DNA from: Eubacteriales Family XIII. Incertae Sedis bacterium | GTDB lineage: Bacteria; Bacillota; Clostridia; Peptostreptococcales; Anaerovoracaceae | DNA: 32,119 nt | Assembly (NCBI GenBank): GCA_031277015.1 | Contig: JAISLZ010000089.1 | Coordinates: forward strand, 1 to 32,119 | Direction of reading: 5' to 3' | Shown: positions 1 through 7,320 of the stretch, one piece after another | How positions within the stretch are numbered: position 1 is the stretch's first letter | How the letters are laid out: each line of letters begins with the position of its first letter | The notes under the pieces: model-generated | What the model saw: the letters and a program-made list of their open reading frames with translations, nothing else | What the model was told of the DNA's origin: nothing | Database searches by the model: none | Program-made: the position numbers and the translations under genes

Positions 1-2
1 TT

Positions 3-1085
3 GCAGCGTGGATCAGGATAGCCTGTTTCTGGGGGCTGGTTGCGGCATTAGTACTGGCGCTCAACAGCATCATCGGCATCGGTGACGACAAATATGACAA
101 CAGAGGCCGGATAAGCTCGTTCTACAGGCAACCGGAGGATACCATCGATGTGGTATTCATCGGCGCCAGCAGCATGTATCGCGGCTGGTCGTCTATGATG
201 GCTTGGCATGAATACGGCATTACTTCATACGCGTACGCCACATCGGCCCAGCCTGCCGCCGCTTGCCAATTTATCATCAAAGATGTCCTGAAGACGCAGA
301 GCCCCAAGGTATTCGTGCTCGACCTGCGTTCATACCGCGGCAATCCAGAGCCGACGGACAGATATATCACAGGCGCGATACGGAAAGTGACGGACAACAT
401 GCCGTTTTCCCGGAACAGGATAGACGCTATAGACTATATGCTCGATTCGATAGGGATAGAGACAGGCAACAGGAATCTCGACTACTATTTCAGCTTCCTT
501 CTATATCACAACCGCTGGACGGAAGGCAGGGAGGCGTTCGATATCGGACGCGACATATACAACAAGACACAGGGCACGCGTATCGGCGATGAGATATTCG
601 GAGTGTACGATTTTCCGGTCGACAAACTATCCAAGCCTACGGACAAGGCCGCGCCCCTGCCCGAAAAGATAGAAGAAAACCTGACCGATCTGCTGAATTT
701 CCTGAAAGAAAGCGATACCAAAGCGACATTCCTGTTGTTGCCGTGCCTGGTATCTGAAAACGACAGGGAACTTTTCAATACCGCTGAATCCATCATTGCC
801 AAAAACGGTTTCTCGTATTTGAACCTGATGGACAGCACGTCAGAGATGGGCATAGACTACAAGACCGATTTTTACGACAAAAAGCATATGAACGTATATG
901 GCATGGACAAGAGCACACGCTTCATTTCCGAATATCTAATACGCGAATACGGGCTTTCCGACCACCGCGGCGACCCGAAATATTCGCTTTGGGACGATGC
1001 CTACGAGGAATACGTATCCCAGATGAAAAGTTATATCGAGGGAAAGGGCATAACGCCCCCTACTTCCCTTGAAGGCGTCCGATAA
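3..1085 (+). CDS. Membrane-anchored SGNH/DltD-like protein, 5' truncated
   Basis: The reading frame is open from the window edge, so the true start lies outside; a GTG at 150 is only an internal candidate. The visible N-terminus holds one hydrophobic segment (codons about 21-83), consistent with a membrane anchor. An extracytoplasmic domain follows with a GASSM block near base 165, which resembles the Ser-containing block I of SGNH hydrolases. Near the C-terminus a D-x2-H-x-N-x2-G stretch (Asp 876-878, His 885-887) resembles the catalytic Asp-His block. The overall layout is like DltD and AlgX/AlgJ-type O-acyltransfer partners. Its last 26 bases overlap the end of the opposing acyl carrier protein gene, a suggestive pairing because DltD-type proteins work with carrier proteins. 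Family assignment is by motif only, and the acylated substrate is unknown. Confidence 0.6.
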   Translation, partial: AAWIRIACFWGLVAALVLALNSIIGIGDDKYDNRGRISSFYRQPEDTIDVVFIGASSMYRGWSSMMAWHEYGITSYAYATSAQPAAACQFIIKDVLKTQSPKVFVLDLRSYRGNPEPTDRYITGAIRKVTDNMPFSRNRIDAIDYMLDSIGIETGNRNLDYYFSFLLYHNRWTEGREAFDIGRDIYNKTQGTRIGDEIFGVYDFPVDKLSKPTDKAAPLPEKIEENLTDLLNFLKESDTKATFLLLPCLVSENDRELFNTAESIIAKNGFSYLNLMDSTSEMGIDYKTDFYDKKHMNVYGMDKSTRFISEYLIREYGLSDHRGDPKYSLWDDAYEEYVSQMKSYIEGKGITPPTSLEGVR

Positions 1086-1287
1086 GCGCCATGATCGACT
1101 CGGCAGAGCTGAAATTCTCCGGATTGATTTCGGATACCGGTATATTCACATTGAACGACTCGTTGATTTCAGGGACCATTATGACGATATCAAACGAATC
1201 AAGGACGCCGCCGTCCACGAGATCTTTTTCTTTCGCAAAGTCCACATCCGGACGAATATCGTTTAATATTCTGAGCAGTTCTTCCAT
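1060..1287 (-). CDS. Free-standing acyl carrier protein
   Basis: This is a 75-residue acidic protein with the phosphopantetheine site LDSFD; Ser31 is the expected attachment residue. Its size and the helix pattern around LDSFDIVIMVPEI fit the PP-binding family. The LDSF form and length resemble DltC-type carriers more than the fatty-acid AcpP, whose motif is usually DSLD. It is the last gene of a three-gene operon, starting 3 bases after the stop of the CitE-like gene, and its 3' end overlaps the convergent SGNH gene. No adenylating ligase or phosphopantetheinyl transferase is visible in the window, so the loading partner is unknown. I infer that it carries an acyl group for cell-surface modification. 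Confidence 0.85.
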   Translation of the reverse strand: MEELLRILNDIRPDVDFAKEKDLVDGGVLDSFDIVIMVPEINESFNVNIPVSEINPENFSSAESIMALIGRLQGK

Positions 1288-1290
1288 CTT

Positions 1291-2193
1291 TCAATTACCT
1301 TCCTTTGCTTTCACAAGTTCAATAAGTTCCGTAATCCATTCGGCTCGGCGCTGCATAGGTGGGCCGATCATGCGCTCCCCAAGCATAATGCACAACCCCC
1401 CCCCTGAACGAATGTTCTTCTGCCGTTTTATTGCATCCGTTATGGCCTGTGCCCGTTCCGCTTCCTCCTTCGACGGGGTGAAACATTTGTTGATGATGTC
1501 GATATGGCGCGGGCTGATAAGCAGTGCGCCTCCGAATCCGAGTTCAAAGCCCTGTTCTTTTTCCCTTTTCAAGCCTTCAATATCGTGGAGGTACAGGTAC
1601 GGCGTATCGATGGGTATGAGGCCCGCACTGCGCGCCGCCATAGCTATCATCGCCCGTGGCGTGAAATGAGCTACGGGAGGATCGCCATATGTGCCGTGCA
1701 GATCCCCGAGGAAGTCGTCTCCACCAAAGCACAGAGCCACAAGACGGGTATTGCCCCTAAGTATTTCCGACAGGTTAAGTACCGCGCCGGTCGTTTCAAT
1801 GAGAGGCGCGAGCTTGAAATGCCCGGCAGCTATGCCGTGCGCGTTTTCCTTTTGCGTCAGCAATTTCTCGAAGAAGACGATGTCATTTCTGGACGTAATC
1901 TTAGGAGGCATAAATCCTGTGATATCCTCATGCATACCGCATTCGATATCACGCAACAGCTCGGGGCTATCCATAGCGTTCGTGCGTATGAACACGGTGG
2001 AGCCTTTAAATGCCCGGTCGTCGATATAGCCCTTCAGTATCGTACGCGCTTCATCCTTCTGCTCATCGGGCACAGCATCCTCAAAATCCAGGATAAGGGC
2101 ATCCGCTGCGCTAGCCAAGGCTTTCTCTATAAATTTACTGTTATTCGCCGGGACGAACATCATGCTGCGCAAGAGCATCTTCTTCGACGTCAT
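1291..2193 (-). CDS. CitE-like HpcH/HpaI-family lyase
   Basis: About 300 residues of the CitE/malyl-CoA lyase TIM-barrel family. Visible family features are SMMFVPANN at the N-terminus, LDFEDAVP, the Arg in VFIRTN, the Glu in PLIETTGAV and a GGDDFLGD metal-site segment. Family members cleave or form 3-hydroxy-acyl thioesters such as citryl-, malyl- or citramalyl-CoA/ACP. An in-frame ATG exists at 2208, but the Shine-Dalgarno-like GGAAAGG is correctly placed for the ATG at 2193, which I chose. The gene lies between a MaoC-like hydratase and an acyl carrier protein, not with the citrate lyase alpha and gamma subunits, so citrate fermentation is unlikely. I infer aldol chemistry on a thioester, possibly on the adjacent carrier protein. 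Confidence 0.82.
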   Translation of the reverse strand: MTSKKMLLRSMMFVPANNSKFIEKALASAADALILDFEDAVPDEQKDEARTILKGYIDDRAFKGSTVFIRTNAMDSPELLRDIECGMHEDITGFMPPKITSRNDIVFFEKLLTQKENAHGIAAGHFKLAPLIETTGAVLNLSEILRGNTRLVALCFGGDDFLGDLHGTYGDPPVAHFTPRAMIAMAARSAGLIPIDTPYLYLHDIEGLKREKEQGFELGFGGALLISPRHIDIINKCFTPSKEEAERAQAITDAIKRQKNIRSGGGLCIMLGERMIGPPMQRRAEWITELIELVKAKEGN

Positions 2194-2214
2194 TTCATAC
2201 CTTTCCATATAGTA

Positions 2215-2694
2215 TCAATCACTGCCGGCCTCATCATGGATCCCGCTCTTAACAAGTACATGCCGACGAAATCTGATTACCGCCTCATCTTTCTGGTTGA
2301 ATCCCGTCGTTTCGACATATACCACCCCACGATCGGGTTTAGACGATGATTTTCTGACCGACAACACCTCTGTTTCCGCGCAGATGGTATCTCCGATGAA
2401 TACGGGCGCGAGGTGTTCGACCTTTTCATAGTCGAGATTCGCAATAGCCTTACCGCTTATGTCATTTACGGTCATACCTACGACTATGCTGAACACGAAC
2501 GTGCCTACGACGAGGATTTTTCCGTGCTGCCCGTTTTTCGCGTACTCGGTATTTGTATGGACCGGATGCCAATTCATGGTGAGCAATGAAAAGATATTGT
2601 TATCGCTTTCGAATATCGTCTTTGACGGGGCATGCTTTACAAGTTCGCCCTCTTTAAAATCTTCAAGGTAATTTCCAATCAAATTAACATGCAT
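2215..2694 (-). CDS. MaoC-like (hot-dog fold) acyl-thioester hydratase
   Basis: A protein of about 159 residues with a MaoC/hydratase-2 pattern: FSLLTMNWHPVHTNTEYA matches the N-x-HPxH active-site region, followed by a GTFVFSIVVGM helix and hot-dog strands ending in FRRHVLVK. MaoC proteins add water to, or remove it from, enoyl thioesters. The upstream in-frame ATG at 2724 is rejected because GGAGGA (2701-2706) sits about seven bases before the ATG at 2694. It is the first gene of the MaoC-CitE-ACP operon; its stop lies 21 bases before the chosen CitE start. MaoC-CitE pairs are known from mesaconyl/methylmalyl-CoA metabolism, but the ACP and surface-gene context here differs. Substrate unknown. 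Confidence 0.8.
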   Translation of the reverse strand: MHVNLIGNYLEDFKEGELVKHAPSKTIFESDNNIFSLLTMNWHPVHTNTEYAKNGQHGKILVVGTFVFSIVVGMTVNDISGKAIANLDYEKVEHLAPVFIGDTICAETEVLSVRKSSSKPDRGVVYVETTGFNQKDEAVIRFRRHVLVKSGIHDEAGSD

Positions 2695-2727
2695 TGCGTA
2701 TCCTCCGTCGTTCTTTAGATACACATT

Positions 2728-2880
2728 CTACCACATCAGGTCCCACCTTGCCTGTAAATCCGTAATAGGCAACAGCGTCAATGCCGGCTCCGGTTCCGGC
2801 ACGCGCTCAGGTTACAGCTCCGGCTCAGGTTCCGGCTCCGGTTCCGGTTCTGTCTCGGGTTCAGGCTCGGGTTCGGGCTC
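2728..2880 (-). repeat. Pro-Glu coding microrepeat interrupted by a stop codon
   Basis: Alternating CCN GAR codons encode the C-terminal Pro-Glu tail at 2815-2880. A TAA lies at 2814-2812, yet the same frame continues with PERVPEPEPA and then a short non-repetitive tail to TAG at 2730-2728. The repeat DNA therefore spans both sides of the stop. Slippage or point mutation inside the repeat is the simplest explanation. Confidence 0.7.
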
Positions 2881-4440
2881 ATACGGGAAATATTCCGGTT
2901 TATCGTAGCGCTCCCATACCAATTTGATATTCATATGGATAACGTCTATAAATACGTTCTTATTAAGGATATCCGCGAGATCATCTGCGAATATCACTGG
3001 CCTGATGACCGGATAATCGTCTTCATCCCACGCTATGAACTGAGCGGCCCTGACCATATTGATGAATTGGTTTCCCTCCACTTTCAGATTTGTCACACCC
3101 TCACCAGAAATGCCATGGTATTTATTCATTACATCCTGAATGATATTGCCCTTGATCAGACTGTCCTGCCAATACATTGCACCGATTGCGCTCGCGTATG
3201 TGTTCTGGATGTCGTTGTTCAGGACGCTGATATTTTCATGAGGATAATTGTACGAGTACGTATGCGACCCAACGGCTCGCGGCAGATCCCGAAACACGCA
3301 GTTCTTCACCACCACGTTGAGGCATGGGGTCTTGTCATATTTGATGTACGGGACATTGATCCCGCCGGTTCTGAGGTCGGGCGTATCGATGTTGATAGCC
3401 TCGTCGCTCTTGCTGGTAGCGCGGCTGTCGCCGATAAAATCGCATCCCGAAATCGTCACATTCCTTGAACCGTTCACCTCTATCCCGTGACCGTTTCTGA
3501 TCCCCTGAAAATTAACTCCCGTGACCGAGATGTTTTTTGCATGCGGGATGACGGCGCCATATCGGTCAGAGACGCCCATCATGTCGATTATAGCGCCGCC
3601 ATACCCAATAATCGCTGAATCGTGAACCCCTTCATATCCGACATACCCACCCTTATACTTACCGAGCTTGCTGCCCGTATATTTCAAAGCCGCTCGGGCT
3701 TTGGAAGATGCGCAGAAATGAAATACCGTTTTGGCAGGGCTCAATTTGGATGTATTCGTGTTGTTGGAGTTTTTTATATATACGCCGTTCGACAGGATAA
3801 TTTTCGTATTGGATGGAATATATATAACGTTCGTGACGCTGTACGTCCCTGCGGCCAGGGTGAGCGTACCGCCACCACGTTTTTCGAGATCTTCGACATA
3901 GGAGCGTAGCATATAGTAGTGCTCCGTATATTTATTGTAAGCCGCGTTTTTCGTATAAGCTGATGCGGGCAAGGGCTTCGTCGCCGCGTTCACCACATAG
4001 CTCGGCCTTTTGACCGTGACCTTGCAGGTGTATACCTTCGCCTTCTTATCCGTCTTGCGTTTGAACATGGCGGTGATGGTGGCAGTGCCGTACCTGATCG
4101 CGGTCACCTTGCCGTCTTTAACCGTAGCGACCGACTTTGACGAGGATGTCCATACGACTTTCGGGTAATCCATTACGGTCTTGGTCTTTTTTTTGCCATT
4201 TTTGTCCTTATACTTGACCTTCTTCTTCTCCGTTTTTTTCAGGTTGATGACTTTCAGAGTGAAAGCCTTGCCCGCAGTCACCGTCTTCTTCTTGTAGTTT
4301 AGCCGTAAAGTCTTTGAAGCAGAAGATGACGCCTTCCTAACGCTCTTTTCCGCGAAAGATTCCGCCGGTTGAATCATAAAAGTGGATATTAATGTTATTG
4401 CCGCTATCACGCAAACAAGTCGTCTTGCCTTCTCGCCCAC
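2812..4440 (-). CDS. Secreted Big2 domain plus parallel beta-helix protein with Pro-Glu tail
   Basis: A 542-residue exported protein. Residues 1-30 form a signal peptide (basic start, hydrophobic core, cleavage likely near ESFA). Residues about 45-145 are a Lys-rich bacterial Ig-like Big2 domain, shown by WTSSSKSVATVKDGKVTAIRYGTATITA. Residues about 160-515 carry short repeats of the right-handed beta-helix type (NVTISGCDF, NISVLNNDI, SLIKGNIIQD), as in pectate-lyase-like and NosD/CASH proteins. The tail is about 24 residues of Pro-Glu repeats. The start is GTG at 4440 with AAAGG six bases upstream. No catalytic residues for a lyase can be assigned. It may bind or cleave a surface or environmental polysaccharide. 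The Pro-Glu tract continues in frame beyond the stop (see findings). Confidence 0.75.
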   Translation of the reverse strand: MGEKARRLVCVIAAITLISTFMIQPAESFAEKSVRKASSSASKTLRLNYKKKTVTAGKAFTLKVINLKKTEKKKVKYKDKNGKKKTKTVMDYPKVVWTSSSKSVATVKDGKVTAIRYGTATITAMFKRKTDKKAKVYTCKVTVKRPSYVVNAATKPLPASAYTKNAAYNKYTEHYYMLRSYVEDLEKRGGGTLTLAAGTYSVTNVIYIPSNTKIILSNGVYIKNSNNTNTSKLSPAKTVFHFCASSKARAALKYTGSKLGKYKGGYVGYEGVHDSAIIGYGGAIIDMMGVSDRYGAVIPHAKNISVTGVNFQGIRNGHGIEVNGSRNVTISGCDFIGDSRATSKSDEAINIDTPDLRTGGINVPYIKYDKTPCLNVVVKNCVFRDLPRAVGSHTYSYNYPHENISVLNNDIQNTYASAIGAMYWQDSLIKGNIIQDVMNKYHGISGEGVTNLKVEGNQFINMVRAAQFIAWDEDDYPVIRPVIFADDLADILNKNVFIDVIHMNIKLVWERYDKPEYFPYEPEPEPEPETEPEPEPEPEPEL

Positions 4441-4508
4441 AAAATACCTTTTACCTAACTCAGGGGGTTTAAAATCGGGATGTTACCTTTTACCCGCCAA
4501 AACCATCG

Positions 4509-4532
4509 TATAATTTATATTATAATTTATAT
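4509..4532. repeat. Tandem 12-bp AT-rich direct repeat
   Basis: TATAATTTATAT occurs twice head to tail (4509-4520 and 4521-4532) in the divergent intergenic region. It overlaps the -10 element of the minus-strand promoter, so it supplies several alternative -10 hexamers. It may be an unwinding element or the product of slippage. Confidence 0.8.
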
Positions 4533-4545
4533 TTATCGATGTCAA
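4517..4545 (-). promoter_or_regulatory. Sigma-A promoter of the beta-helix protein gene
   Basis: On the minus strand a consensus TTGACA (4545-4540) is followed after 17 bases by TAATAT (4522-4517), or after 15 bases by TATAAT (4524-4519). The predicted leader is about 70 bases, ending at the GTG at 4440. Confidence 0.7.
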
Positions 4546-4627
4546 GGCATCAACACCGATCTCTCTTTTGCACGTCCTTCTTCTCATTCACAGAAACTCG
4601 ATTACAGTGACATGGAGCTGCGGTCAT

Positions 4628-4656
4628 TTGAAAACCGGATGCCACTGTGCGATAAT
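4628..4656 (+). promoter_or_regulatory. Sigma-A promoter of the first TagF-like gene
   Basis: TTGAAA (4628-4633), a 17-base spacer and GATAAT (4651-4656) point toward the gene starting at 4702. The leader would be about 40 bases. With the opposite promoter at 4517-4545 this accounts for the divergent gap 4441-4701, where I see no other gene. Confidence 0.55.
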
Positions 4657-4701
4657 TTTCTATGATGTGACCGTGATACTGAGAGGTGATGAGAAACCGT
4701 A

Positions 4702-6033
4702 ATGCGACATGCACAAAAAAGCTTATTCCGATTCATCGCGGGTAGCGCGTACCGCTTCGTCATGAAGCGCAGCCCTATGCTAGGTAATATCATACGTACA
4801 TTGCTCAACCAGATTAAAAAATCGCGATATAACAGGTCATATCCGCATGCCACCGACAAGAAGTTGATGGTATTCATGTCTTTCCAGGGCCGCAGATTTG
4901 ACGATACCCCTAAGGCCATCTACGAGTATATGAAGTCGCGTAAAAAATATGACGACTTTCGATTCGTCTGGGCTTTCCGCAATCCTGAAGATCATAAAGT
5001 CCCCGATCACGATGGCAGAACTACCATCGTAAAATGGCCGAGCGTGGCATTTTTGCAGGCGCTTAGCGAAGCGGGATATTGGATATCAAACAATCGTGTA
5101 CTGCCGTACGTATACCCGAGGGACGATCAAGTATACGTGCAGTGCTGGCACGGCACGCCTCTGAAACGGCTAGGCCACGACCTCAAAGAAACCACGAACG
5201 CCATCTATTCATTGAAAGACCTTCTGCACAAATATGACATGGACGCGATGAAGATGAAATTTTTCGTCTCACCTTCCGCATACGCGACAGAAAAGTTCAT
5301 ATCAGCCTTCGACCTTACGGGCAAGGGCAAGGAGGGCGCTATCCTCGAGGTCGGCTACCCGCGCAACGACCGCATAGTCACGGCAACAAGGGAAGATCGC
5401 GCGGCCGCGTTCAAAAACCTAGGTATACTGGAAGACTCCGGGAAGAAAGTTATCCTCTACGCGCCTACATGGCGCGAAGATCAATACGGCTCCACCGGAT
5501 ATACATATCGACTTGGCCTTGATTTTTCCAAACTCCTCAACGCGCTCGGAGACGACTACATATTTATCTTCAGGGTGCATTACTTCATTTCAAATTCGTT
5601 CGACTTTTCATCATTTGGAAGCCGCATTATCAACATGAGCGAACATGACGACATCAACGACCTCTATATCGCGTCTGACATGCTCATCACTGACTATTCG
5701 TCCGTATTCTTCGATTACGCTAATACGGACAAACCAATTATTTTTTACATGTACGACCTTGACGAGTACCAAGACAAGGCACGTGGATTCTACATCAATC
5801 TGGACGAGTTGCCCGGCGATATAGTCATGGAGGAACGATATCTGTCAGAAGCTATAAAGCGGGCCTCGAATCCGGACGCTTACGCCGCTGCCTACGATGA
5901 AAAGTACAGAGCGTTCAAAGCGAAATACACTTACCTTGACGATGGAAGAGCCACGGAACGCCTCGTAGATAGAATCTTCGCCGACGATCTTCCAATAGTA
6001 TCAGCTACACCATATCCTGTCCACAAGCCTTGA
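4702..6033 (+). CDS. CDP-glycerol:poly(glycerophosphate) glycerophosphotransferase (TagF/TagB-like)
   Basis: A 443-residue peripheral membrane GT-B-like enzyme that transfers glycerol phosphate from CDP-glycerol onto a teichoic acid or related polymer. Diagnostic motifs are CWHGTPLKRLG (His150, general-base candidate), EVGYPRND (216-223), LYAPTWRE (252-259), FRVHY (His293, the second conserved TagF histidine) and TDYSSVFFDY (330-339), which binds the donor phosphates. A basic N-terminus (residues 1-45) may contact membrane. An in-frame TGA at 4690 rules out a longer start; the closest Shine-Dalgarno, GAGAGG at 4681-4686, is rather far. The gene converges on a paralogue and their 3' ends overlap by 33 bases. 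It could be a primase or a polymerase; sequence alone does not tell. Confidence 0.88.
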   Translation: MRHAQKSLFRFIAGSAYRFVMKRSPMLGNIIRTLLNQIKKSRYNRSYPHATDKKLMVFMSFQGRRFDDTPKAIYEYMKSRKKYDDFRFVWAFRNPEDHKVPDHDGRTTIVKWPSVAFLQALSEAGYWISNNRVLPYVYPRDDQVYVQCWHGTPLKRLGHDLKETTNAIYSLKDLLHKYDMDAMKMKFFVSPSAYATEKFISAFDLTGKGKEGAILEVGYPRNDRIVTATREDRAAAFKNLGILEDSGKKVILYAPTWREDQYGSTGYTYRLGLDFSKLLNALGDDYIFIFRVHYFISNSFDFSSFGSRIINMSEHDDINDLYIASDMLITDYSSVFFDYANTDKPIIFYMYDLDEYQDKARGFYINLDELPGDIVMEERYLSEAIKRASNPDAYAAAYDEKYRAFKAKYTYLDDGRATERLVDRIFADDLPIVSATPYPVHKP

Positions 6034-6075
6034 CGTAGCGCCACCGTCAAGGTAAGTATATTTTTCTTTAAAGGC
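5911..6075. repeat. Long imperfect inverted repeat formed by convergent paralogue ends
   Basis: ACTTACCTTGACGATGG at 5929-5945 is the inverted counterpart of CCACCGTCAAGGTAAGT at 6041-6057, with 16 of 17 matches and about 95 bases between. Weaker similarity extends the arms to roughly 5911 and 6075. Both arms encode the same C-terminal peptide region (KYTYLD) of the two TagF-like proteins. On the + strand the second arm is followed by a T-rich run at 6061-6065, so the fold could also assist termination. Confidence 0.75.
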
Positions 6076-7281
6076 GAGATATTTTTTATCCGGCGAAAAC
6101 GGAGCGTCTGTTTCCAGAGCTCCACGGATGGCGGGCGCAAGTTCCGTATCCTCCCTGAGTATGTGGCCAGGCAATTCCGCGATGTCGAAATAGAAACCTC
6201 GCGTCCTGTTTGCGTATTCTTCAAGGTCATACATATAGAACAGCATAGGTTTCTCCAAAATGGAATAATCGAAAAACACCGACGAGTAATCCGTGAGTAA
6301 CAAATCGCTTATAAGATACAGGTCGTTGATATCGTCGTAATCCGAACAGTCGTAGATGAACCCATCGTACTTCGCGAAGTCGAATGATTTCATGACAAGA
6401 TAGTGCACGCGGAACAATATGATGTACTTATCTCCTATTTCATCTCGAAGTTTGTCGAAGTCTATCTTTAAATCATACGTGTAGCCAAACGCCGGGTCGA
6501 ATTGGTTATCCCGCCATGTTGGTGCATAGAGTATCACCATTTTTTCACTTTTAGCAGGCAATCCGACGGCGATTTTTATCCGTTCCTTTTCGTCGGGCGT
6601 GGAATGCCCGGATTTCACCGCGATCGCGAGCCTGTCGTTCCTTGGATATCCGACTTCAAGAATGCGGTCCATCTTTCCGTACTTTGCTAAATTCCACGCC
6701 GATGCGAATTTTTCCGAAGCGAAAGCGGACGGAGACAGAAGCCACGTAATCTTCTTCGCGTCATTGATGTATTTATTTAGAATTTCCATCTGTGAGTTCA
6801 TCGCGTTATCCGATTCTAGTATGTCGAAACCAAGCCGCTTCAAAGGCGTACCGTGCCAACATTGAAGATACACCTGTTCATTACTCGGCCATACGTATTC
6901 AAACACGCGAAAATTGACGACCCAATATTTTGCGCGAATTAGCTCGCACCTATGTGCGTTGGTTTTGTATTTGACAATGCTCGTATTAGGATTCTTGAGC
7001 AGATGGACGTACTTCTCAGGTTCTTTGAATACCCATACATAGCTGTACCCCGCAAACTCCGGACGGGAGATCATGTATTCGTATACGACCTTGGGCGTAT
7101 CGCTATAAGCCCGTCCATTGAACGATACAAACAGTACCCTCTGCTCGCCCAGCCTCACAAACAACCGCGTCAAATAATATATGGAGCTATTAAAAATATA
7201 TATGCCCAAACGCAAGCATTTGCGGAAGCGCACATTGCGCTTCGCCAAGCCTCTCGCCCATGTTTTTATTTCGTCAATCAT
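6001..7281 (-). CDS. CDP-glycerol glycerophosphotransferase, second paralogue
   Basis: A 426-residue TagF/TagB-like enzyme with the same motif series as its convergent neighbour: CWHGTPLKRLG (His143), EVGYPRNDR, LYAPTWRDNQ, FRVHY, TDYSSVFFDY and the terminal KYTYLDGG. The N-terminal 45 residues are basic and hydrophobic, fitting membrane association. It starts 40 bases after the stop of the LtaS-like gene and no promoter is obvious in that gap, so the two are probably co-transcribed. The coding sequence looks AT-richer than the sugar genes to the right. The two paralogues probably add glycerol phosphate to different acceptors or act as primase and polymerase; that division is inference. Confidence 0.88.
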   Translation of the reverse strand: MIDEIKTWARGLAKRNVRFRKCLRLGIYIFNSSIYYLTRLFVRLGEQRVLFVSFNGRAYSDTPKVVYEYMISRPEFAGYSYVWVFKEPEKYVHLLKNPNTSIVKYKTNAHRCELIRAKYWVVNFRVFEYVWPSNEQVYLQCWHGTPLKRLGFDILESDNAMNSQMEILNKYINDAKKITWLLSPSAFASEKFASAWNLAKYGKMDRILEVGYPRNDRLAIAVKSGHSTPDEKERIKIAVGLPAKSEKMVILYAPTWRDNQFDPAFGYTYDLKIDFDKLRDEIGDKYIILFRVHYLVMKSFDFAKYDGFIYDCSDYDDINDLYLISDLLLTDYSSVFFDYSILEKPMLFYMYDLEEYANRTRGFYFDIAELPGHILREDTELAPAIRGALETDAPFSPDKKYLAFKEKYTYLDGGATSRLVDRIWCS

Positions 7282-7320
7282 AGTCCATATACGTTCTCGT
7301 TATCATTAATAATATCGCAA

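Noticed and set aside
1060-1085. Frameshift or assembly error where the SGNH and ACP genes overlap
   Set aside because: Both genes end with normal stops and family-typical C-termini; short convergent overlaps are common.
2728-2811. LPITD in the in-frame extension of the beta-helix protein as a sortase signal
   Set aside because: It lies beyond a stop codon, lacks the Gly, and is followed by only about nine residues with no hydrophobic segment or basic tail.
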